Source: a virus
DNA length: 36,738 bases
Direction: 5' to 3' (one strand)
Virus record (IMG/VR): IMGVR_UViG_3300042991_001434
Coordinates: 1-36,738 of that record
Shown piece by piece: positions 1 to 7,743 of this stretch. Each line of letters starts with the position of its first letter. The first letter of the stretch is position 1. Position numbers and translations under genes: made by a program. A model generated the notes under the pieces. It did no database searches. It was not told where the DNA came from and was given only the letters and a program-made list of their open reading frames with translations.

Positions 1-261
1 ATGAGGAAAAGTCAAGAGAGAAAAGTGAAATACCCTGAAAACCTGACATTAAAAAAGGTATTAGAATGGGGTGATGCGCGTGCAATAGCAAAAATTGCCG
101 GGAAATCAACATGTTGGGTATATATGATCCTTCGGGGTCAACGCCCGCAAACTATGGATTTTCAAACGGCTTTTCTTGAATTCGTAGAGGAGAAGAAAAA
201 GTTGAGCCGCCAGAAGGAAGAATTGAGGCGCCGGGTGAATGAAGTGGTTGGGAATGAGTAA
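1..261 (+). CDS. Small HTH-like phage regulator (hypothetical)
   Basis: An 86-residue basic protein. Residues ~17-50 (LKKVLEWGDARAIAKIAGKS followed by a WVYMILRG segment) read like a helix-turn-helix: short helix, Ala/Gly turn, recognition helix. The tail from ~62 is a charged K/E/R-rich helix that could dimerise. It lies just upstream of the MuA-like genes, on the same strand, where Mu carries the small negative regulator Ner, so a Ner-like or Cro-like role is possible by position only. The ATG is the first base of the window, so a longer N-terminus cannot be excluded. No family is assigned with certainty. Confidence 0.6.
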   Translation: MRKSQERKVKYPENLTLKKVLEWGDARAIAKIAGKSTCWVYMILRGQRPQTMDFQTAFLEFVEEKKKLSRQKEELRRRVNEVVGNE

Positions 262-279
262 ACCTTAATACCTAATAAT

Positions 280-798
280 ATGGAAAATAGTCAAAGCAAA
301 TTCGAAAAACTTAGGAAGATCAATTCTGAGGGTGATCTTGTTCCTTTTCAATCTCTTTCATCAGATATTCAGAAAAGATACATAGAGAAATATGGTCACC
401 CTTATGGTGTTCAACAAAGGGATAAGTCAGCGGCCGGTAAAAATCCTTCGGGAACGGGTACTGTGGCAGAAGTCTGTAGAAATGATGAAAAACTTCAACT
501 CCCTCCCGCAACAGTGAAGGTGCTTTGTCAAACATGCAGAGGATCACTGATCTCAATTTCTTCCGATCAACCCGTGAATTCTCATTTGATCGAAAATAAA
601 CCAAGTCTGAGGTGTTTTTATGATTTGATCGAAAAAATGAATCAGTTGAGACGGGAAAGGGGTGGTCCTCGGATATCGCATAATCAAGTCCGTAAATGGA
701 TGCAAGATGTCTCAAAATTCCAAGAAGATCATCCCGATATATGTCTGCCAGCTGTTCTCCGTCATAGTAAACTTCAACATTCAGCTGCCAATGTTTAA
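280..798 (+). CDS. MuA N-terminal-domain-like protein lacking the catalytic domain
   Basis: 172 residues. Residues ~10-38 align by eye with residues ~43-72 of the full transposase encoded at 2179: both have an LR start, then F-(Q/D)-S-L, eight residues, I-E-(K/Q)-x-G. A later block (DLIEKMNQLRRER ... HPDICLP) is roughly colinear with the transposase segment TLHEMANRIRGD ... YPHSLP, just before the DDE core. The protein stops there, so it would be a DNA-binding half without catalysis. In Mu, repressor and transposase share related N-terminal DNA-binding regions, so a regulator is plausible; a truncated transposase relic is the alternative. The gene is AT-richer than what follows. Start chosen at the ATG 19 bp after the previous stop; no clear RBS. 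Confidence 0.6.
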   Translation: MENSQSKFEKLRKINSEGDLVPFQSLSSDIQKRYIEKYGHPYGVQQRDKSAAGKNPSGTGTVAEVCRNDEKLQLPPATVKVLCQTCRGSLISISSDQPVNSHLIENKPSLRCFYDLIEKMNQLRRERGGPRISHNQVRKWMQDVSKFQEDHPDICLPAVLRHSKLQHSAANV

Positions 799-852
799 AT
801 GCCTTTTTAGTACGCATATAACTACATGTTTTTTGGTTGAGAACAAATGTAG

Positions 853-945
853 CGAATTCCTGGGGAAGAGCGTGAGCGGCTGGATCGAATCGGCCTCCGG
901 GAGCAAGAACAAACCAAACGATTATGGAAGAAACTAAAACGTTGA
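853..945 (+). pseudogene. Possible 3' remnant of an unrelated gene at a mosaic junction
   Basis: Base composition changes from AT-rich to GC-rich near 840-855. An open frame of 30 codons begins directly after a TAG (850-852), has no start codon of its own, and encodes a charged helical tail (GEERERLDRIGLREQEQTK, then RLWKKLKR) ending at a TGA that overlaps the next gene's start. This looks like the 3' end of a lost gene left by recombination. It could equally be chance, since only 93 bases are involved. The stretch 799-923 holds no other recognisable gene. Confidence 0.3.
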
Positions 946-1676
946 ACGGCACACCGGCCACGGTGCAGATCTTCTGGACGAAGGACTACGGCATGTTCCG
1001 GTTCCTCAAAGGCAACCGCGACCTGAACGAGCTCAAGATCAAGCGCATCATGCGCTCGGTGGAAGACGGGCTTGAGTTTTTCAAGTATTGTCCGATCATG
1101 GTAAACCAGGAAGGCTACATGATCGATGGCCAGCACCGGTTCTATGTCTGCAAGAAACTCGGCCTGAATGTCTATTACGTGATCGTTCCCAATTTCACCC
1201 TTCGCCAGGTGGCGGAGATGAACAACAACGCGAGCAAGTGGACTGACAAGGACTACCTGAACTGCTACATCGACGTGGGCATCGGGCACTACAAGGCGCT
1301 GGCTGAGTTCATCGACACCTACAACGTGAACATCGGCATCGCCTCAAGCCTGTTAGACTATGGCAAGGTGAAAGTCGGTAGCGCAAGGGATGACTTCCGG
1401 GATGGCCTGTTCAAGGTGAACTATTATGACCAGGCGGTCAGGCTGATGGATAAGGTGACCGACTTTTCAGGTTACTGCGAGAGCTATAACAGCCGCAACT
1501 TCATCCAGGCGATAGAGGTGTTGTTAGACAGCCAGGACTACAACCACACCGAACTGCTGGACAAGCTGAAGCTGCATGGCCTGGTGATCGAGACCCGGTC
1601 GTCGTACAAGGACTACCTGCAGCACCTGGAAGACCTGTTCAATTTCCGCAACTCAAAACGCAGGAGGATATACTAA
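924..1676 (+). CDS. ParB/Srx-fold N-terminal domain protein (DGQHR motif)
   Basis: 250 residues. The region ~30-100 fits the ParB/sulfiredoxin-like N-terminal fold: a helical LNELKIKRIMRSVEDG stretch, a hydrophobic strand (CPIMVNQEGY), the signature DGQHR around residue 69, and a conserved-looking strand NVYYVIV. In this fold the D/E-G-Q-H-R box binds a nucleotide or phosphate, and phage members include nucleases and regulators. The C-terminal ~130 residues are helical and not recognised. The stop codon overlaps the ATG of the HD gene (TAATG), indicating translational coupling. An AGGAGG sequence inside its last codons serves the next gene. Function in the phage is unknown; a DNA-binding or nucleotide-dependent role is inferred. 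Confidence 0.72.
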   Translation: MEETKTLNGTPATVQIFWTKDYGMFRFLKGNRDLNELKIKRIMRSVEDGLEFFKYCPIMVNQEGYMIDGQHRFYVCKKLGLNVYYVIVPNFTLRQVAEMNNNASKWTDKDYLNCYIDVGIGHYKALAEFIDTYNVNIGIASSLLDYGKVKVGSARDDFRDGLFKVNYYDQAVRLMDKVTDFSGYCESYNSRNFIQAIEVLLDSQDYNHTELLDKLKLHGLVIETRSSYKDYLQHLEDLFNFRNSKRRRIY

Positions 1677-2179
1677 TGCCATTACTTTTTCCCACAACGG
1701 CCATCAGGACATACACCGGAGAGATCTTCGACGTGTTGAATCCCGATCCGGAGCTGATCTGTATCGAGGACATTGCCCACGCCCTGGGCAACCTGTGCCG
1801 GTTCGGCGGGCACACACGCCGCTTTTACTCGGTTGGCCAGCACGCATTCCTGTGCGCCACCCTTGCACCCGAGCCGTTGAAGCTCGCCGCTCTTCTGCAC
1901 GATGCCTCGGAAGTTTACCTGGTGGACGTTCCCTCGCCGATCAAGCAATTATTACCTCAGTACCAGGAAATGGAAGACCGGCTCATGCAGATCATCGCCA
2001 AAAAATACGGGTTTACCTACCCGCTTGCAAAACGTGTTGATGAGATCGACAAAATGATGTTGAAGCGGGAGTGGAAGCAGTTGATGACCCGGAAAGACAA
2101 GAAGCCTTTCGACTGCTGGCTCCCGGAGATGGCAGAGATAATGTTTTTAGATTATTACCAACTGCTAACGACACGCTGA
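1676..2179 (+). CDS. HD-domain phosphohydrolase (YfbR-like nucleotidase fold)
   Basis: 167 residues with the metal-binding pattern of HD hydrolases: H56 (SVGQHAFLC), H75-D76 (AALLHDASEVYL) and a later D (VDEIDKMML, ~D125). The arrangement R-F-YSVGQH ... LLHDASE ... VPSPIK is typical of phage and bacterial YfbR-type 5'-nucleotidases acting on deoxynucleoside monophosphates. It could adjust dNTP pools during replication, or counter a nucleotide-based defence; neither is shown by sequence. A strong AGGAGG about 10 bases upstream supports the start. It overlaps the genes on both sides by one base (TAATG at the start, TGATG at the end), so it belongs to the transposase operon. Confidence 0.85.
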   Translation: MPLLFPTTAIRTYTGEIFDVLNPDPELICIEDIAHALGNLCRFGGHTRRFYSVGQHAFLCATLAPEPLKLAALLHDASEVYLVDVPSPIKQLLPQYQEMEDRLMQIIAKKYGFTYPLAKRVDEIDKMMLKREWKQLMTRKDKKPFDCWLPEMAEIMFLDYYQLLTTR

Positions 2180-4182
2180 TGGAACTCTACAAAGGCAAAT
2201 GGTGCATCACGGGGAGCGAACTGATCATCAGCCCGGAAAACCCGGACGGGTTTATGACATGGACTACTTATATTAATCTCACAAAGCGTAAACAGATTAA
2301 TGTACTTCGCCGCGGCTGCCGTAACACCCCGGCGCTGATCGAATTCGACAGCCTGCCGATGCGCTACCGCGACCAGATCATCGAGCAGATTGGATTTGAT
2401 CCCCGGGTAAAGCCGCCGCACAACTGCATCGCCACATCGCTGGAGCGGGACGAGCAGGCCCGGGAGTTTTTTAAAAAGCACCTCACCCCCAACGGGGAGA
2501 AACTCCTGCCGGGAACCCAGGAAGAATACGGAACCAATGCCGACATTTTGAACACGCTCCACGAGATGGCCAACCGCATACGCGGAGACAGGCGCTCGCG
2601 CGGGAACGGCACGCGAGGCATGTGGGATACATTGACAGAAGAGCTTAGAAGCCTTGACCGGTCGCAATACCCGCACAGCCTGCCCACTAACCCGGTACGC
2701 CTGAGGGAGAAACTTAACCGCTACCTCAAAGAAGGACCGGTCAGCCTGATCCACCGCGGCCATGGGAACCATGTCGCCGAGAAGCTCTCGGAACAGTCGC
2801 GCCGGTGGCTGCTGGCCCGCTGGTCGAACATGGTGGAGAAAGCCACGTCGGTGGAGCACCTGTTCGAGCTCTACAACCAGGAAGCCATTACCAGGGACTG
2901 GAAACCGCTTCAGAGTGTCTCGACGATCCGCAACTTCCTGTTCGATCCCCAGGTGAAACACCTCTGGTGGGGAGTACGCTATGGCCAGGTAACCGGCAAG
3001 AACAAGTTTGCTCTCCAGCATTCCACAAGCCTTCCCACCATGCGCGACTCGCTCTGGTACTCCGATGGTACCAAGCTGAACTATTTCTACCTCAACGAGG
3101 AAGGAAAGGTGGAGACCTGCTCGGTCTATGAGGTGATGGACGCCTACAGCGAAGTACTGCTGGGCTATCACATTTCGAAGACCGAAGACTACCAGGCGCA
3201 GTACCGGGCCTATAAAATGGCCATCCAGTTCTCCGGTCAGAAGCCCTACCAGATCGGTTACGATAACCAGGGCGGGCACCGAAAGCTTGAAAACGGCAAT
3301 TTCCTGAACAAAGTGGCCCATCTGGCCATCCGAACACAGCCATATAACGGCAAATCCAAGACGATAGAGAGTGCCTTCGGCCGCTTTCAGGACCAGTTCA
3401 TGAAGCAGGACTGGTATTTCACCGGCCAGAACATCACGGCAACGACCCGCGAGAGCCGCGCGAACATGGAGTTTATCCTGGGCAATAAGCATAATCTTAA
3501 GTCCCTGGACGAGATCGCGCGGGTTTATGCCCTGCGCAGGGAGCAGTGGAACCAGGCCGCCCATCCCGCCACCGGTAAGCCCAGGATCGAGATGTACCGT
3601 GAGAGCGTTAACCCTAAGGCAGTGAAAGTGAACCTGTGGGACATGGTCGATATCTTCTGGATCATGCGTCCGGAACCGGTGACCCTTAACGCATACGGCC
3701 TCAGCTTTACCGATAAGAAGGTCAAATATGATTACCTGGTTTACCGCGATGGCACCCCTGATATTGAATGGCACCGGTCGAATATCGACCGTAAGTTCTG
3801 GATAAAGTATGATCCGGATGATCTGTCGCTGGTGTACCTGTACAAGAAGGACAGCGCCGGGCAACTTCGTTTTGCCACCGAGGCCATGACCAAAGTGGTG
3901 GTGGCCCGTGGCAAGCAGGAGCAGACCTGCGAAGACGCCGTATGGATCCATACGGTCAATGAGGCCAACAAGCGGGAGATCATCAAGGATAATGACGATG
4001 TCAACAAAGTCCTCCGCGAATTCCACATGGCGCCTGAAGATTACGGTTTAAACTCACCGGGCATTCCCGGGATCACCAAAACCAGGGGAAGGACTCCCAG
4101 GCTGGGACAGATCCAGAAGGCCCTGAGCAACATCACCCTTTACGACGACGAAGAAGAAAAAAGTATTTATGACCTAATGTAA
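2179..4182 (+). CDS. Mu-type DDE transposase (MuA homologue)
   Basis: 667 residues from the ATG that overlaps the HD stop, close to Mu A (663). It would bind the phage ends, cut them and join them to target DNA for integration and replicative transposition. The N-terminal ~70 residues contain the DNA-binding motif EFDSLPMRYRDQIIEQIG. The RNase H-like core shows D296 (YSDGTKLNY), D362 (IGYDNQGGH) and E397 (KTIESAFGRF), a D-x65-D-x34-E spacing. After the core comes a beta-rich region (~430-560) and a charged C-terminal tail (~600-667) where MuA contacts MuB and ClpX. An in-frame ATG at 2071 lies inside the HD gene and is less likely. The large opposite-strand frame here is a shadow. Confidence 0.95.
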   Translation: MELYKGKWCITGSELIISPENPDGFMTWTTYINLTKRKQINVLRRGCRNTPALIEFDSLPMRYRDQIIEQIGFDPRVKPPHNCIATSLERDEQAREFFKKHLTPNGEKLLPGTQEEYGTNADILNTLHEMANRIRGDRRSRGNGTRGMWDTLTEELRSLDRSQYPHSLPTNPVRLREKLNRYLKEGPVSLIHRGHGNHVAEKLSEQSRRWLLARWSNMVEKATSVEHLFELYNQEAITRDWKPLQSVSTIRNFLFDPQVKHLWWGVRYGQVTGKNKFALQHSTSLPTMRDSLWYSDGTKLNYFYLNEEGKVETCSVYEVMDAYSEVLLGYHISKTEDYQAQYRAYKMAIQFSGQKPYQIGYDNQGGHRKLENGNFLNKVAHLAIRTQPYNGKSKTIESAFGRFQDQFMKQDWYFTGQNITATTRESRANMEFILGNKHNLKSLDEIARVYALRREQWNQAAHPATGKPRIEMYRESVNPKAVKVNLWDMVDIFWIMRPEPVTLNAYGLSFTDKKVKYDYLVYRDGTPDIEWHRSNIDRKFWIKYDPDDLSLVYLYKKDSAGQLRFATEAMTKVVVARGKQEQTCEDAVWIHTVNEANKREIIKDNDDVNKVLREFHMAPEDYGLNSPGIPGITKTRGRTPRLGQIQKALSNITLYDDEEEKSIYDLM

Positions 4183-4207
4183 TAATCCACTAAAAATCTT
4201 TAATCAC

Positions 4208-5050
4208 ATGATCACGGAAACTCAGAAATCACAGATCGCCGAACGGCTCAAGGACTATGTAGAGCGCATCGGCAGCCAGAACAAAGCGGCCAACTCTTTA
4301 AAAATCTCCACGGCTACCGTCAGCCAGATCCTGAACTCAAACTGGGATCTTATTGCCGACGAAATGTGGCGCAGCATCGCCTCTCAGACCGGTTATTCAG
4401 CCATTGAATGGACCGCCGTGGAGACCAGGGATTACAAACTGCTGATGAATCTGCTCTCGGATGCCCAGGCCAACAGCCATGTCTTTGCCGTGGTCGGTGA
4501 AGCCGGCACGGGCAAATCGTTCACGGTGAAAGGCTACACGGAAGGCAACAAACGGGTTTATGCCCTGCAGTGCGCCGAATTCTGGAACCGCAAGGTATTC
4601 CTGCAGGAACTGCTGACCGCTATGGGCAGGGATTATTCCGGATTCAACGTGGCCGAGATGATGTACGAGGTCGTCCGGGGGTTGAAGGTGCAGGAGCGGC
4701 CGCTGGTGATCCTGGATGAAGCCGACAAGCTGACCGACCAGGTGCTTTACTTTTTCATCACCCTTTACAATCAGCTTGAAGATCACTGCGGGATCGTGCT
4801 GCTGGCGACCGATCACCTGGCCAAGCGGATCAGACGCGGGCTGAAGCTGAACCGCAAAGGCTACAAGGAGATCTACTCCCGGATCGCCCGACGGTTCATT
4901 GAAATGCACGGGGCATCCTCAAGTGACATCACGGCCATCTGCATGGCCAACGGCATCAACGATAAAGAAGAGATCAAAAAGGTTGTGGAAGACTGTGAGG
5001 GCGACCTGAGGCGAGTGCGCAGGAAGGTACATGCTTTAAAAGCCGCTTAA
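4208..5050 (+). CDS. MuB-like AAA+ ATPase, transposition target activator
   Basis: 280 residues. The N-terminal ~65 residues form an HTH of the kind in Mu B (QNKAANSLKISTATVSQILN). An AAA+ core follows: Walker A GEAGTGKS at 97-104, Walker B LVILDEAD at ~166-173, sensor-1-like segment GIVLLATDH, and arginine-rich C-terminal lid (IYSRIARRF). MuB binds DNA with ATP, delivers targets to MuA and gives target immunity. It follows the transposase by 25 bases on the same strand, the canonical A-B order. Shorter than Mu B (312), mainly at the C-terminus. Family assignment is firm. Confidence 0.95.
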   Translation: MITETQKSQIAERLKDYVERIGSQNKAANSLKISTATVSQILNSNWDLIADEMWRSIASQTGYSAIEWTAVETRDYKLLMNLLSDAQANSHVFAVVGEAGTGKSFTVKGYTEGNKRVYALQCAEFWNRKVFLQELLTAMGRDYSGFNVAEMMYEVVRGLKVQERPLVILDEADKLTDQVLYFFITLYNQLEDHCGIVLLATDHLAKRIRRGLKLNRKGYKEIYSRIARRFIEMHGASSSDITAICMANGINDKEEIKKVVEDCEGDLRRVRRKVHALKAA

Positions 5051-5071
5051 ATAACATTGAAAGGTATTTAT

Positions 5072-5698
5072 ATGCGAATTAAGCAGAAAATAAATATGAA
5101 ACAATTGATGCAGAATGATAATCAAAATATGGACTTTTCAGGAATATGGCTCGACTCTTTCGGCCGACCTGAATTGCACGGTTCCTGGATAATCTGGGGA
5201 AACCCAAGTAATGGAAAAACGCGGTTTGCAATTCAACTCACAAGATACTTGTCGCAGTTCGGAATTGTAGCCTACAACAGCCTTGAAGAGGGAATCGGGC
5301 TGAGCCTGCAAATGGCATTTAAAGCCGAGAATATGCTGGAATGTGATGGGCGGGTTTTTATATATGACCGCGTATGGTATGAGGAATTGATACTGCTATT
5401 AAAGAAGCGCCACTCACCAGATATTATCATCATTGACTCGCTTCAATATATGCAGATCAATTATAGCAAGTACTCCAAACTATTAGCCAGCTTTTCAAAA
5501 AAACTATTCATTTTTATCAGCCACGCAGAGGGCAAAAATCCCGAAGGCCGTGTTGCAAAACGTGTCCGGTTCGATGCCGGCATCAAGATATGGGTTGAAG
5601 GTTATAAGGCTTTTCCATCAGGTCGGCATGGAGGCGGCGCCCCGTACATAATATGGTCTGAGGGAGCCGAAAAATACTGGAAAGGAGTAAAAGTATGA
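5072..5698 (+). CDS. RecA/DnaB-fold ATPase, AT-rich
   Basis: 208 residues from ATG 5072, chosen because GAAAGG lies 8 bases upstream; an upstream TTG at 5057 is possible. Walker A is GNPSNGKT (43-50); a following SLEEG matches the catalytic Glu position of RecA/DnaB-like ATPases; Walker B is DIIIID (117-122) followed by SLQYMQ; then FIFISHAEG. The C-terminus has a basic Gly-rich loop (SGRHGGG). It resembles the single-domain helicase/recombinase-like ATPases of Bacteroidota phages and may help replication or repair. It is AT-richer than both neighbours, suggesting recent acquisition. The stop overlaps the next ATG (ATGA), and AGGAG precedes that ATG. Confidence 0.8.
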   Translation: MRIKQKINMKQLMQNDNQNMDFSGIWLDSFGRPELHGSWIIWGNPSNGKTRFAIQLTRYLSQFGIVAYNSLEEGIGLSLQMAFKAENMLECDGRVFIYDRVWYEELILLLKKRHSPDIIIIDSLQYMQINYSKYSKLLASFSKKLFIFISHAEGKNPEGRVAKRVRFDAGIKIWVEGYKAFPSGRHGGGAPYIIWSEGAEKYWKGVKV

Positions 5699-6123
5699 GC
5701 AAACAAACAATGATCCAGTACTTGCAGTCATGCCAGCGTGACATGACCGACCAGGTTACTATGGGCACCGGTTTCACAAGTGATGAAGTGATGGCCCTGA
5801 TGTTCGAAATGGGCGCTCAATATATCGAGCATATTGCCGGCGGGGAGAACATCTCCAGGGCTTTTCTCAGGGAGCCGCTTTACTGGGCGTGGTGGCGTCA
5901 GCAGTGGCACCTGATGGATGAGGTATTCATCAACATGACGGGCCACCTGACCCGGGAAGACAGGCGTAAGCTCTACCGCGCGCATCATGAGAACATTGAT
6001 GCATATCCCGACGCGGTGATCTGGGACAGGATCCACTCTACCTATCAGCGGATGTCGCAGCAGGTGATAGAAAAGCACACCAAATCTGAAAAACTACAGG
6101 GACATGAGCGAGAACGGAATTGA
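5695..6123 (+). CDS. Conserved-type phage early protein, function unknown
   Basis: 142 residues, not recognised. It overlaps the ATPase by four bases (ATGA) with a good AGGAG upstream, and its 3' end overlaps the zinc-ribbon gene by 20 bases, so it is firmly within the early operon. Features: Met-rich helix EVMALMFEMGAQ, an aromatic cluster YWAWWRQQWHLMDE near residue 62, and a charged C-terminus. No membrane segment or signal peptide. Mu has several small semi-essential early genes between B and gam; this gene occupies that slot. No function is proposed. Confidence 0.72.
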   Translation: MSKQTMIQYLQSCQRDMTDQVTMGTGFTSDEVMALMFEMGAQYIEHIAGGENISRAFLREPLYWAWWRQQWHLMDEVFINMTGHLTREDRRKLYRAHHENIDAYPDAVIWDRIHSTYQRMSQQVIEKHTKSEKLQGHERERN

Positions 6124-6325
6124 GCGAAAGGGAGACGGGCATTACCTGACCCGGTACATTGACGTATGCCGCAATTGCAAAGGAAGCGGCAAGGTGGCAA
6201 ACCTTTGCCGGTGCACGCCACAGGAAGCTGTTGTCACCTGCCCGGTATGCGTGGGCAGTGGCAGGGTTATCGTAGTCAAGGATATTATCATCACGGTTGA
6301 ACCTTACAATTCACAAACCACATAA
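6104..6325 (+). CDS. Small DnaJ-type zinc-ribbon protein
   Basis: 73 residues with two CxxCxGxG modules as in the DnaJ cysteine-rich region: CRNCKGSGKV and CPVCVGSGRV, separated by a segment with two further cysteines (LCRC). The four module cysteines would bind one zinc. There is no J domain. Such small zinc ribbons are common in phage early regions and are thought to mediate protein-protein or protein-nucleic acid contacts. The start overlaps the previous gene in another frame, so translation is probably coupled. Confidence 0.75.
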   Translation: MSENGIERKGDGHYLTRYIDVCRNCKGSGKVANLCRCTPQEAVVTCPVCVGSGRVIVVKDIIITVEPYNSQTT

Positions 6326-6336
6326 AAAACAACAAA

Positions 6337-6861
6337 ATGGCAAAAAGAGAAAAGAAGCCGGTCATCGCGCCGGTAAGCCTTGAGCAGGCCGAACAGATCA
6401 TGAGCGACTACGCTATGCTCGACGCACGGGTGAGTGAGATCACCTCCAGGATGGATCAGAAGATCACCGAGATCCGCGAGCTTCATGCCGAGGCGCTGCA
6501 GCAGCTGGGTGACCAGCGAACCGACAGGCTTACGCAGTTGCAGCTTTTCGCCGAGACCAATAAGCAGCTCTTCGATAAGAAGAAGTCGCTGGAGATGGCC
6601 CACGGGGTGATCGGGTTCCGCACCGGTACGCCGAAGCTGAAGACGATCAAGGGCTTCACCTGGCCGGCTGTGACCAACCTGCTGAAGAAAGTACTGCCGG
6701 ATTATGTCCGCACGGTCGAAGAACCGGCCAAGGATAAGCTGCTGGCCGACCGCGACAAGCCGGAAGTGAAGAACTATTTCAACAAGGACGGCATCGGGTG
6801 CGAAGTCGTCCAGGACGAGACCTTCTTCGTGGAGCTGAAGAAAGAAGTATTTGCCCAGTAG
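6337..6861 (+). CDS. gam: Gam-like host-nuclease inhibitor
   Basis: 174 residues, about the length of Mu Gam. Mu Gam is a Ku-like dimer that binds linear double-stranded ends and blocks exonucleases such as RecBCD. The family pattern is visible: an N-terminal charged coiled coil with repeated ITSRMDQKITEIREL heptads (~20-90), then the conserved central part (GVIGFRTGTPKLKTIKGFTW) and a C-terminal domain with PDYVRTVEEPAKDKLLADRD. It follows the early operon by 11 bases. Position after A/B and before the GemA homologue matches Mu order. Assignment is confident. Confidence 0.92.
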   Translation: MAKREKKPVIAPVSLEQAEQIMSDYAMLDARVSEITSRMDQKITEIRELHAEALQQLGDQRTDRLTQLQLFAETNKQLFDKKKSLEMAHGVIGFRTGTPKLKTIKGFTWPAVTNLLKKVLPDYVRTVEEPAKDKLLADRDKPEVKNYFNKDGIGCEVVQDETFFVELKKEVFAQ

Positions 6862-6903
6862 GGCGCTGATCACGCCAAGGACATCAATCATAATAATACA
6901 GAC

Positions 6904-7743
6904 ATGAATTTAGGAGATAGAAGAATCACCGAGGTGCCGCTCGGGCTGGAACTGGATTCCCGGCAGTGCATCCCGGAGATTGTAACCCAGGCGGTGTGTT
7001 TTTATTATGACACGCCGCCAGGGATGCTCAGCACACAAGTACGCAAGCGCGAGATCACCGATGTCAGGCACATGATCCACTATTTCCTGACGATCAACCG
7101 CGGTTTGTCGCTCAAAGACATCGGCAAAGTCACGGATAGAGATCACGCCACGGTTCATACCTCGCGTATCCGGATAGAAGGGTATTTCCCAGTTTATCCC
7201 AAAACCCGGGAAGCTATCCACGTCATTGCTTTTTACATCAATTGGCTAACTCAACTCGACATGGAAATAAAGAAACAATCTACGGTAACGGTTCAGCAGA
7301 TCCGTTACATGTACCTATTGCTGGATTCCCTCGGAATCCGGCACATGAAAGAAGACATGGTAAGCGATGCCTCCGGCGGAAGAACCGAGAGCGTCAGGGA
7401 TCTTACCAATTACGAAATGGTAGATCTCACAAGGCACCTGGAAAGCAAACTTAAGGGCGCCAGGGAAGATGCCATGCCTCATAAGAAAGATATTTCAGGG
7501 GCCGAGCGGATGCGCAAACGGATACTGAGCATGTGCTATTCCATGGGATGGACTCGTTTTGATCCGGACAAAGGCAGGCACACGGTGGATTACGAACGGT
7601 TGGAAGCCTGGCTGCTGAAGTATGGATACCTTCACAAGCCATTGGATAAATACAGATACCTGGAGCTTCCCACGCTGGTGACCCAGATGGAAAATCTGAT
7701 GAGAACTGCATTAGGAGATCGTGTAAAACCCGGGAAATCATGA
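6904..7743 (+). CDS. DnaA domain IV fused to GemA (Mu gp16)-like domain
   Basis: 279 residues in two parts. Residues ~22-94 match the DNA-binding domain IV of the replication initiator DnaA: conserved VRHMIHYFLT helix, LSLKDIG turn and the signature DRDHATVH (78-85), close to the DnaA box-binding (K/R)DHTTV motif. The AAA+ domain of DnaA is absent. Residues ~128-275 match the Mu gp16/GemA (DUF1018) family: TVQQIRYMYLLLDSLGI, a middle helical part (TNYEMVDLTRHLES), then RKRILSMCYSMGW and YERLEAWLLKYG. GemA is a Mu early protein reported to alter host gene expression and DNA topology. The fusion suggests recognition of DnaA-box-like sites in host or phage DNA. It overlaps the next gene by four bases. 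Confidence 0.88.
   Translation: MNLGDRRITEVPLGLELDSRQCIPEIVTQAVCFYYDTPPGMLSTQVRKREITDVRHMIHYFLTINRGLSLKDIGKVTDRDHATVHTSRIRIEGYFPVYPKTREAIHVIAFYINWLTQLDMEIKKQSTVTVQQIRYMYLLLDSLGIRHMKEDMVSDASGGRTESVRDLTNYEMVDLTRHLESKLKGAREDAMPHKKDISGAERMRKRILSMCYSMGWTRFDPDKGRHTVDYERLEAWLLKYGYLHKPLDKYRYLELPTLVTQMENLMRTALGDRVKPGKS

Noticed and set aside
320-961. - strand frame of 213 codons overlapping the 280-798 gene
   Set aside because: The + strand protein aligns with the transposase N-terminus and is in operon orientation; the - strand frame shows no motif and would span the composition junction.
2155-4026. Long - strand frame of 623 codons
   Set aside because: Fully antisense to the MuA gene with clear DDE motifs; the frame is open because of codon bias in the transposase.
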